From assembly GCA_021804525.1 (NCBI GenBank), contig JAJZHJ010000122.1:1-5393 (forward strand): DNA of 5,393 nucleotides, written 5' to 3'. A program made the translations under genes and the position numbers. Positions 1 through 5,393 of the stretch are shown here, in pieces (within the stretch, counting starts at the first letter, position 1; each line of letters opens with the position of its first letter). This stretch comes from Bacteroidota bacterium. GTDB taxonomy: Bacteria; Bacteroidota; Bacteroidia; Bacteroidales; Paludibacteraceae. The notes beneath the pieces are model-generated. The model had not been told where the DNA came from. It searched no databases and worked only from the letters and a program-made list of their open reading frames with translations.

Positions 1-1152
1 TGCGATCTCTATTTCCATCTATACTACTTTGATGAAGCCGTAACTACCATTCAAGAATATCTGGCATTACCCACCATTTCAGCTGCAGAATCAAAAAAAT
101 ACTCGGCATTGCTGGTGAAAGCAAAATTAGGCGCCTTTATGATCAAACATGTTGAATTGGTGACAATTGTTGATAGCCTTCTGGTTAACAAAAAGGATTT
201 CTTCAAACACTATCCTGTTAACAAAGATGTTGGCACAATTTTCCCTTCACAACAACTCTATAAACAGGAACCGGCGGACATGCTGGCATACCGTTCACAA
301 CGTGGTAATCGCATCGTATTTGCCGACTCACTTCATGGCAAAACCGCTCTATACAGCACGTTTCAAATGACAGACAGATGGAGCGATCCGTCGCCCTTAA
401 GTTATGCCGTAAACGGTTTTGGAACAGAACTGAATGATCCCTTTATTTCATCAGATGGCGTAACCCTCTATTTTAGCGCAAAAGGAGATCATTCATTAGG
501 AGGATCCGATATATTTGTAACACGTTACAATATGAAGGAGAATAAATACTTCATCCCCATTAATTATGGAATGCCTTTCAACTCTATTTACAACGATTAT
601 CTGTTAGTGATTGATGATGTGAATAATATAGGATGGTTTGCAACCGACCGTTTTCAACCAGCAGGAAAAGTGATGATCTACACATTTATCCCAAATGCAG
701 AACGAAAGATTATTCAAAGCGATGACACAACCTATATTCGCAATGCTGCCCAACTTAAAACATACCGTCTTGGAAAAATGCCGGTAATTCATTTCACGAT
801 TGCAATCGATACATTAGACAACTTAACATCAAAAAATAAGAACAACATTCATTTTGTCATAAATGACACATTGATCTATTCATCACCTAATCAATTCAAA
901 AATGAACAAGCGCGTCAACTCTTTTTGCAAGCAGATACATTGACACAAAATATTGCCACTTTAGAACAAGAACTCATTGCAAAACGACAAGCATATTCCG
1001 ATGCTCAAACACAAGAAGAAAAAATAGTTTTAGAACCACAAATTCTATCACTTGAACAAAAGGTGATTGGATTGCGACCACAGCCCATTCAACTTCGGAA
1101 TCAAGCACGTGATATGGAAATAAAAACGTTACAGAGTGTGCCAAAAGAATGA
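1..1152 (+). CDS. PD40 (WD40-like) beta-propeller protein with C-terminal coiled coil, 5' truncated
   Basis: The frame is open from base 1 to the TGA at 1150-1152 (383 codons), so the true start lies upstream. A TTG at 109 is an internal codon rather than a credible start, because the preceding 36 codons read as normal protein. Residues (numbered from base 1) about 1-80 are helical and resemble a TPR-like solenoid. Residues about 97-231 carry propeller-blade motifs seen in PD40/TolB-like proteins: ELNDPFISSDG at 143-153, LYFSAKG at 156-162, LGGSDIFV at 166-173 and GWFATDR at 211-217. Residues about 298-381 are rich in Glu, Gln, Lys and Leu and look like a coiled coil. Such architectures are common in Bacteroidota envelope proteins, but the N-terminus that would show a signal peptide is missing. 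The exact role is unknown. Its stop overlaps the tilS start (ATGA), so the two form an operon. Confidence 0.88.
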   Translation, partial: CDLYFHLYYFDEAVTTIQEYLALPTISAAESKKYSALLVKAKLGAFMIKHVELVTIVDSLLVNKKDFFKHYPVNKDVGTIFPSQQLYKQEPADMLAYRSQRGNRIVFADSLHGKTALYSTFQMTDRWSDPSPLSYAVNGFGTELNDPFISSDGVTLYFSAKGDHSLGGSDIFVTRYNMKENKYFIPINYGMPFNSIYNDYLLVIDDVNNIGWFATDRFQPAGKVMIYTFIPNAERKIIQSDDTTYIRNAAQLKTYRLGKMPVIHFTIAIDTLDNLTSKNKNNIHFVINDTLIYSSPNQFKNEQARQLFLQADTLTQNIATLEQELIAKRQAYSDAQTQEEKIVLEPQILSLEQKVIGLRPQPIQLRNQARDMEIKTLQSVPKE

Positions 1153-2495
1153 CTGCTTCGAAAAAAACGCTCCGTAAAGTAGCACAATTTATTCGTGATC
1201 AAAACTTTCCTCCCATTGGAACGCGTCTTGTCGTTGGAGTGAGCGGAGGTAGCGATTCTGTGATGCTACTGCACATCCTCCACAACATGGGTTATCAATG
1301 CTTGGCTGCGCATTGCAATTTTCAATTGCGCGGTGAAGAGTCCGATGAAGATGAGCTTTTTGTCTTTCGTTTAACGCAACAAATGAATGTGCCTTTCTAT
1401 CACATCTCATTTAACACAATAGAATATGCTGAAAAAGAAACTATTTCCATCGAAATGGCAGCACGCGATTTACGATATAATTGGTTTGAAACATTGCGTC
1501 AAACACTGCAAGCAGACGCCATTGCCGTTGGTCATCATGCAGATGATGCCATTGAAACGTTCTTTATCAATTTAATACGTGGCACAGGATTGCGTGGGCT
1601 AACCGGAATTACAGCACGTAATGGGCTAATTATACGCCCTTTACTCTGTTTAACCAGAATAGAAATTGAACAGTACATGCTGGAAAATCGATTAAGTTAT
1701 CGTACTGATTCAACCAACCATGATCAAACCATTTTGAGAAATAAAGTGCGCCATCAACTAATTCCTTTGTTTGAAAAAATGAATCCGTCGTTCCGTAAAA
1801 CGATGAAAAAAAACATGGAACAACTTGATGAAGCATCTTCAATTATATTTCAAGATGTTGAATTAAGTACGTCGCAACTACTACAAACTGATGGGAAAAT
1901 CCAAACGATTGACATCAGGCTTTTGATGCAAACAAAAAATCCTCATTTCACCCTTTTCGAATTGCTTCATCCCTTCCATTTTAATTCTGTAACCATCAAA
2001 TCCATCTATGAAAGTTTGACTGGCATTTCAGGAAAACAATTCTTTTCGCCAACCCATCGATTAATTAAAGACCGCAGTCAATTGTTTCTTCAACTCATTG
2101 AACAAGAAAAAGAAACATCCTTCTTAATCACGCAATCAACTTCTATTTTACAGATTAACGACAACTTGACCTTAGAAATTTCGCAACCCAAATCATCCGT
2201 CGAAATCAGCATTGAGAAACTAAAAGAATCTATTGTCGTTGATGCAGATAAACTCCACTTCCCTTTAAAAGTAAGGCATCCACGCCCAGGTGATTTCTTT
2301 TATCCTTTTGGTAATACAGGGAAGAAGAAGCTCAGTGATTTCTTTGTGGATCAAAAATGGAACTTGTACCAAAAAGAACAAATTTGGCTTCTGCTTTCTG
2401 GTGATACTATTGTTTGGATTATCGGAGAACGCCTCGATAATCGATTTAAAGTAGATGAACAAACAAGAAAAGTCACTAAAATGAGAATTTTGTGA
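1149..2495 (+). CDS. tilS: tRNA(Ile)-lysidine synthase TilS
   Basis: TilS uses ATP and lysine to convert C34 of the CAU-anticodon tRNA(Ile) to lysidine. This changes both codon reading (AUG to AUA) and charging (Met to Ile), and the gene is normally essential. The 448-residue product has the N-type PP-loop SGGSDS at 32-37, AHCNFQLRGEESDEDE at 54-69, GHHADDAIET at 128-137 followed by LIRGTGLRGL (142-151), RPLL at 163-166, and the tRNA-contact signature DSTN...LRNKVRH at 187-202. A helical middle section leads to the TilS C-terminal domain: RHPRPGD at 376-382, GKKKLSDFF at 391-399 and IGERLDNRF at 425-433. Length is normal for full-length TilS, and no key residue appears to be missing. The ATG at 1149 overlaps the upstream stop as ATGA. 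There is no Shine-Dalgarno, so re-initiation by coupled ribosomes is likely. The next gene, rho, has its own promoter. Confidence 0.97.
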   Translation: MTASKKTLRKVAQFIRDQNFPPIGTRLVVGVSGGSDSVMLLHILHNMGYQCLAAHCNFQLRGEESDEDELFVFRLTQQMNVPFYHISFNTIEYAEKETISIEMAARDLRYNWFETLRQTLQADAIAVGHHADDAIETFFINLIRGTGLRGLTGITARNGLIIRPLLCLTRIEIEQYMLENRLSYRTDSTNHDQTILRNKVRHQLIPLFEKMNPSFRKTMKKNMEQLDEASSIIFQDVELSTSQLLQTDGKIQTIDIRLLMQTKNPHFTLFELLHPFHFNSVTIKSIYESLTGISGKQFFSPTHRLIKDRSQLFLQLIEQEKETSFLITQSTSILQINDNLTLEISQPKSSVEISIEKLKESIVVDADKLHFPLKVRHPRPGDFFYPFGNTGKKKLSDFFVDQKWNLYQKEQIWLLLSGDTIVWIIGERLDNRFKVDEQTRKVTKMRIL

Positions 2496-2524
2496 TAGGT
2501 AGTATGCAAATAGAAAAAATTATG

Positions 2525-2532
2525 TACCTTTG
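2525..2532 (+). promoter_or_regulatory. Bacteroidota-type promoter for rho (TAnnTTTG -7 box)
   Basis: TACCTTTG at 2525-2532 matches the phylum's -7 consensus TAnnTTTG exactly and is followed by GCAACGC, a context often seen at such promoters. The best -33 candidate at normal spacing is TATG at 2503-2506, one mismatch from TTTG with an 18-bp spacer. Transcription would start around 2536-2540, giving a rho leader of about 140 nt. The box lies 30 bp after the tilS stop, so rho can be transcribed separately from tilS. Confidence 0.7.
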
Positions 2533-2537
2533 CAACG

Positions 2538-2566
2538 CAAAATTGTACGAATAACTTCGTTTTTTG
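2538..2566 (+). terminator. Weak terminator-like hairpin after tilS, at the 5' end of the rho transcript
   Basis: ACGAA (2547-2551) and TTCGT (2556-2560) form a 5-bp stem around the loop TAAC, followed at once by a T-run through 2565. An outer pairing of CAAAA (2538-2542) with TTTTG (2562-2566) is also possible. It could terminate read-through from tilS. Because it lies just after the predicted rho start site, it could instead act as a 5'-end stabiliser or early attenuator. The stem is short and AT-rich, so termination strength is doubtful. Confidence 0.35.
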
Positions 2567-2611
2567 TATCCAACGACATTCACCCCTTTAATTTGTTCAA
2601 TCCAACAAACA

Positions 2612-2663
2612 CGGAACTTTCCACAAAGTCCGACCTGTGGTTAACATGTGTACTAATGCCACA
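2612..2663 (+). promoter_or_regulatory. rho leader with alternative hairpins
   Basis: CGG-A-ACTTT (2612-2620) pairs with AAAGTCCG (2625-2632) around the loop CCAC, giving an 8-bp stem with one bulged A. The loop and 3' arm of this hairpin overlap CCACA (2621-2625), which can instead pair with TGTGG (2636-2640). The same TGTGG can also pair with a second CCACA at 2659-2663, close to the rho start at 2681. These pairings are partly exclusive. Rho in other bacteria controls its own synthesis in its leader, so a regulatory role is plausible but is inference here. No T-run follows any of these stems, so none is an intrinsic terminator. Confidence 0.35.
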
Positions 2664-2680
2664 TTTATTTCCATTTTTAT

Positions 2681-4561
2681 ATGTTTAATATTTTAGAACT
2701 CAGAGAGAAAGAACTTGCCGAGCTGAAAAAAATTGCAGCAGACATGAAAATTAAACGCTTCGAATCCTTATCAAAAGACGAATTAGTCTATCGCATTTTG
2801 GATGAACAAGCCATTTCAAAAGCTGCTGAACAAAAAGATGTTGCTAACGATGATGACGAAGCGAAAAAACGTCGTATGAGGATGAAAACGCCTAATAAAC
2901 CAATTGCTTCAAATCAAACAAACCAACAAAAAAAACCGGCAAATGGAGCAAAACCAGCTATACGCCAAGAAGATATTGCTCCAAAACCTTCTCAACCTGA
3001 AGTTGTAGCGCAAACCGCAAAACCGGAAACAACTCCCTCACCGGTGGCATCAACACCTCCGCCTCCAACACAAAACCGTTCGCATCACAAAAGTCTACCA
3101 CAAAAAACTTCCGCACAACCCAAACCGGAAACTATCAGCAAACAACATGTTAAAGATACGGATCCATTGTTGAATGAAATCGTTGACGACGAACCGGAAC
3201 AAACAGAAGAAACCATTGTTGCGACTCCAACGATTGAACCACAAGAGAAAAAAAACGAATCGCAAATCAATAACAACAATACGAACAGCAACTTGCTTTC
3301 TCAAAAAAATCAAAAGAATCCGAATAACCGGCCAAACAACCCAAATCAAAACCAAAATTCCAATCAGAATCCAAATTATCAAAATCAGACTAATCAGAAT
3401 CAGAAAAAGAATAACGGTGAGAACGGTGAGAAAGCGTACGAATTTGAAGGTATTTTGACAGGGACTGGTGTTTTTGAACCCATGCAGGATGGTTACGGAT
3501 TTCTGCGTTCGCCTGACTATAATTATTTTACGTCACCCGATGATATTTATGTCTCTCAGTCGCAAATCAAGCTTTTCGGACTAAAGAAAGGTGATACCGT
3601 AGAGGGCACTATACGTCCACCCAAAGAAGGCGAGAAGTTCTTTCCTTTGGTAAAAGTAACCAAGATTAATGGCAGAACACCGGAATTTGTGCGCGATCGA
3701 TTAGCTTTTGACCACCTTACACCACTGTTCCCCGATGATAAATTTAATCTTATCACAGGGAAACACGATCCTCTATCGATGCGCATTGTGGATCTTTTTT
3801 CGCCAATAGGAAAAGGACAACGAGGTCTTATTGTTGCTCAACCAAAAACGGGTAAAACCATTTTGCTCAAAGATATTGCCAATGCCATTGCAGCGAATCA
3901 TCCAGATGTTTACATGATCATTCTGCTCATAGACGAGCGTCCGGAAGAAGTAACCGATATGGAACGCAGCGTGAATGCCGAAGTGATTGCTTCCACATTT
4001 GACGAACCGGCTGATCGGCATGTTAAGGTAGCCGACATCGTATTAGAAAAAGCGAAACGATTAGTTGAATGTGGTCACGACGTAGTGATTCTATTGGATT
4101 CCATCACCCGTTTAGCCCGTGCTTACAATACCGTTGCGCCAGCTTCTGGTAAAATGCTTTCAGGAGGCGTGGATGCCAATGCACTGCACAAACCGAAACG
4201 TTTCTTCGGCGCTGCCCGTAACATTGAGAACGGCGGCAGCTTAACTATTATAGCTACGGCGTTAACCGAAACAGGTTCAAAAATGGACGATGTTATCTTT
4301 GAAGAATTCAAAGGAACAGGCAACATGGAATTGCAGCTTGATCGGAAACTCTCAAACAAACGGATCTTTCCGGCTGTTGACATCATGTCGTCAAGCACCC
4401 GCCGCGATGATTTGTTGCACGACCCCGAAACACTTAACCGCATGTGGGTGCTTCGAAAATATTTATCCGACATGAACCCCGTCGAAGCAATGGAATTCTT
4501 GAAAGATCGGTTGGAACGCACCGAAAGTAACGAAGAGTTCTTGGCTACTATGAACGGATAA
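2681..4561 (+). CDS. rho: Transcription termination factor Rho with long Asn/Gln-rich insert
   Basis: Rho is a hexameric RNA-dependent ATPase that binds nascent RNA and translocates to dislodge RNA polymerase. This 626-residue form is about 200 residues longer than E. coli Rho (419). Residues 1-43 are the helical Rho_N domain. Residues about 44-250 are a low-complexity insert with an acidic run (57-60), a basic patch (62-69), Pro-rich stretches and an Asn/Gln-rich segment (197-245). The cold-shock RNA-binding domain follows at about 253-330, with GYGFLR at 271-276 and DIYVSQSQI at 288-296. The ATPase domain has Walker A QPKTGKT at 387-393, the catalytic-Glu segment [12 protein letters not shown] at 416-427, Walker B VVILLDS at 468-474, the Q-loop region [26 protein letters not shown] at 489-513 (quoted in part) and GTGNMEL at 546-551. 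All catalytic elements are intact. The start is set by MFNILEL, the usual Bacteroidota Rho N-terminus. There is no Shine-Dalgarno, only an AT-rich upstream stretch. A strong terminator follows. Confidence 0.98.
   Translation: MFNILELREKELAELKKIAADMKIKRFESLSKDELVYRILDEQAISKAAEQKDVANDDDEAKKRRMRMKTPNKPIASNQTNQQKKPANGAKPAIRQEDIAPKPSQPEVVAQTAKPETTPSPVASTPPPPTQNRSHHKSLPQKTSAQPKPETISKQHVKDTDPLLNEIVDDEPEQTEETIVATPTIEPQEKKNESQINNNNTNSNLLSQKNQKNPNNRPNNPNQNQNSNQNPNYQNQTNQNQKKNNGENGEKAYEFEGILTGTGVFEPMQDGYGFLRSPDYNYFTSPDDIYVSQSQIKLFGLKKGDTVEGTIRPPKEGEKFFPLVKVTKINGRTPEFVRDRLAFDHLTPLFPDDKFNLITGKHDPLSMRIVDLFSPIGKGQRGLIVAQPKTGKTILLKDIANAIAANHPDVYMIILLIDERPEEVTDMERSVNAEVIASTFDEPADRHVKVADIVLEKAKRLVECGHDVVILLDSITRLARAYNTVAPASGKMLSGGVDANALHKPKRFFGAARNIENGGSLTIIATALTETGSKMDDVIFEEFKGTGNMELQLDRKLSNKRIFPAVDIMSSSTRRDDLLHDPETLNRMWVLRKYLSDMNPVEAMEFLKDRLERTESNEEFLATMNG
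3269..3415 (+). other. Prion-like Asn/Gln-rich segment of Rho
   Basis: These bases encode Rho residues 197-245. Of the 49 residues, 23 are Asn and 9 are Gln, about 65% in total, with the rest mostly Pro, Ser, Lys and Thr and almost no hydrophobic residues apart from one Leu pair and one Tyr. Such composition predicts disorder and self-association. Disordered inserts at this place are known in Bacteroidota Rho, and the one in Bacteroides thetaiotaomicron has been reported to drive phase separation. That this protein does the same is inference. Confidence 0.85.
3344..3403 (+). repeat. Imperfect AAT-CAR hexamer repeat within rho
   Basis: A degenerate in-frame run of AATCAA/AATCAG units encodes Asn-Gln pairs. 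Exact AATCAG copies start at 3362, 3383, 3392 and 3398, and AATCAA starts at 3344. Interruptions are by Ser, Pro, Tyr and Thr codons. Mixed AAT/AAC and CAA/CAG usage argues for an old repeat kept for its protein composition rather than a fresh slippage tract, although the last two AATCAG units are directly adjacent. Confidence 0.75.
3413..3430 (+). repeat. Perfect tandem 9-bp duplication in rho
   Basis: AACGGTGAG occurs twice back to back (3413-3421 and 3422-3430), encoding Asn-Gly-Glu twice. It sits at the junction between the Asn/Gln-rich insert and the RNA-binding domain. It looks like an in-frame slippage or duplication event in the linker and should be neutral for folding. Confidence 0.85.
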
Positions 4562-4583
4562 AACAATAACATACAATCCTAAG

Positions 4584-4630
4584 AAATAAGATCGAGACAT
4601 CCTTAATACAATGTCTCGATCTTTATTTTT
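4584..4630 (+). terminator. Strong intrinsic terminator of rho
   Basis: AAGATCGAGACAT (4588-4600) pairs perfectly over 13 bp with ATGTCTCGATCTT (4611-4623) around a 10-nt loop, and is followed by TATTTTT. With one bulged T the stem extends to AAAT (4584-4587) and ATTT (4625-4628). It begins 26 bp after the rho stop codon. The A-rich stretch before the stem means it could also work for transcripts on the other strand. Confidence 0.92.
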
Positions 4631-4631
4631 G
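4624..4631 (+). promoter_or_regulatory. Possible -7 box of the radical SAM gene, overlapping the terminator T-tract
   Basis: TATTTTTG at 4624-4631 fits TAnnTTTG exactly. The start site would fall at about 4635-4639, placing the ATG at 4640 within a few bases of the 5' end. No convincing TTTG-like -33 element is visible at normal spacing, where the sequence is the terminator's left arm and loop. The match also sits in a T-run, which makes a chance hit easier. The alternative is transcription by read-through from rho. Confidence 0.42.
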
Positions 4632-4639
4632 CTTCAACC

Positions 4640-5393
4640 ATGTCGCAATTACGTTATACCAATTACACTTCGCTACTTAGAGAACAACTTGAGGGACGTG
4701 TTCAGAAGATATCCATCAATGCCGGATTTACCTGCCCAAATCGTGATGGGAAATTGGGATACGGAGGTTGCACCTATTGCAACAATCAGTCGTTTAATCC
4801 CGATTACTGCCAACCAAAGAAAAGCGTAACCGAACAATTAGAAGATGGAATTCGTTTCTTTCGTACAAAACATGAAGAGCAGAAATACATTGCTTATTTT
4901 CAAGCTTACACCAATACTTACGCATCCCTTGATACATTATTGACGTTATACGAAGAAGCTTTACAATATCCTGATGTTGTTGGTATAGCCGTTGGTACTC
5001 GTCCCGATTGCATCAATGACGACTTACTTGATTATTTTGAAAAGCTTTCGCGTTCTCGCTATGTCATTGTGGAATATGGCGTAGAATCAACATGCAACGA
5101 AACATTAGAATTTATTCATCGCGGACATACATTTGAACAAGCCGAAAAAGCCATTCGCGCTACCGCTCAACGAAATATTATCACGGCAGCACACCTGATT
5201 ATCGGATTACCACATGAAACACACGAAACATGGATGAACCATGCCATGAAGCTTTCACAACTACCGCTTTCTGTTTTAAAACTGCATCAACTGCAAATCA
5301 TTCGTGGCACAGCAATGGCAAAACAATTTGAACAACACCCCGAATGGTTTCACTTAACTACGTTGGAAAACTACATCGACGTGGTAATTGATT
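4640..5393 (+). CDS. YhcC/TIGR01212-family radical SAM protein, 3' truncated
   Basis: An open frame of 251 complete codons starts at ATG 4640 and runs off the right edge. The N-terminal part reads ISINAGFTCPNRDG (24-37) and then GGCTYC (42-47), placing cluster cysteines at 32, 44 and 47. This C-x11-C-x2-C spacing differs from the classic CxxxCxxC and is characteristic of the YhcC/YtqA family, related to Elp3-type radical SAM enzymes. AYFQAYTNTYA at 85-95, GIAVGTRPDC about 114-123, VEYGVES about 144-150, HRGHTFEQA about 159-167 and HLIIGLPHET about 184-193 are further family motifs. The enzyme should bind a [4Fe-4S] cluster and cleave S-adenosylmethionine, but the substrate of the family is not established to my knowledge. 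ATG 4640 is the only ATG in frame after the stop at 4604-4606, and it gives the usual family N-terminus. The strong terminator just upstream suggests expression independent of rho. Confidence 0.94.
   Translation, partial: MSQLRYTNYTSLLREQLEGRVQKISINAGFTCPNRDGKLGYGGCTYCNNQSFNPDYCQPKKSVTEQLEDGIRFFRTKHEEQKYIAYFQAYTNTYASLDTLLTLYEEALQYPDVVGIAVGTRPDCINDDLLDYFEKLSRSRYVIVEYGVESTCNETLEFIHRGHTFEQAEKAIRATAQRNIITAAHLIIGLPHETHETWMNHAMKLSQLPLSVLKLHQLQIIRGTAMAKQFEQHPEWFHLTTLENYIDVVID

Noticed and set aside
109..1152. TTG at 109 as the start of the first gene
   Set aside because: The frame is open and protein-like from base 1, so the gene is cut by the window edge rather than starting at a rare TTG.
2504..2554. 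16-codon frame starting ATG 2504 between tilS and rho
   Set aside because: It spans the promoter box, and most of it lies upstream of the predicted rho start site. It looks like chance.
2646..2696. Short upstream reading frame (16 codons, starting at ATG 2646) overlapping the rho start
   Set aside because: It has no ribosome-binding signal, a low-information hydrophobic sequence and no way to judge conservation from one window. A second one at 2656-2688 is equally likely by chance in this AT-rich leader.
3095..3458. Open frames on both strands across the Rho insert
   Set aside because: They arise from the low-complexity AAT/CAA-rich DNA of the insert, which reads as Ile/Arg-rich or hydrophobic strings in other frames. 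The rho frame continues unbroken into the conserved domains.
4123..4572. 149-codon open frame on the minus strand across the 3' part of rho
   Set aside because: It is fully antisense to conserved Rho ATPase codons and its product resembles no family I know. It is a codon-bias shadow.
4611..4829. 72-codon frame starting within the terminator arm
   Set aside because: It overlaps the N-terminal cluster-binding part of the radical SAM gene in another frame and has no recognisable domain.
1..5393. Mobile element, CRISPR array, tRNA or defence system
   Set aside because: I found no transposase-like product, terminal inverted repeats, regularly spaced repeats or cloverleaf. All genes are housekeeping or envelope-type genes on one strand with similar base composition.

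Overview
This 5.4 kb window looks like core chromosome of a Bacteroidota bacterium, probably in or near Bacteroidales. Four things point there. Rho has the long disordered insert typical of the phylum. Upstream of rho lies a TAnnTTTG promoter element, the phylum's -7 box. No gene start has a Shine-Dalgarno sequence. The first gene encodes a PD40 beta-propeller protein with motifs common in Bacteroidota envelope proteins. Base composition is AT-leaning throughout, and there is no sign of mobile DNA, tRNA, rRNA or CRISPR.

All four genes are on the + strand. (1) Positions 1-1152 hold the 3' part of a PD40 propeller protein with a helical N-terminal stretch and a C-terminal coiled coil. Its 5' end lies outside the window. 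(2) tilS (1149-2495), tRNA(Ile)-lysidine synthase, overlaps it by the four bases ATGA, so the two are almost certainly co-transcribed and translationally coupled. (3) A 185-bp gap (2496-2680) carries a Bacteroidota-type promoter, a weak terminator-like hairpin and a roughly 140-nt leader that can fold in alternative ways, followed by rho (2681-4561). (4) A strong intrinsic terminator (4588-4630) ends rho. Directly after it, at 4640, begins a YhcC/TIGR01212-type radical SAM gene that runs off the right edge. Its only visible promoter candidate overlaps the terminator's T-tract, which would make its mRNA nearly leaderless.

Functionally this is mainly an information-processing neighbourhood (tRNA decoding, transcription termination) next to an envelope-type propeller protein and an uncharacterised radical SAM enzyme. 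I see no evidence of an undescribed multi-gene system. The points most worth a second look are the prion-like Asn/Gln-rich segment inside Rho, the structured rho leader, and the fused terminator/promoter before the radical SAM gene.
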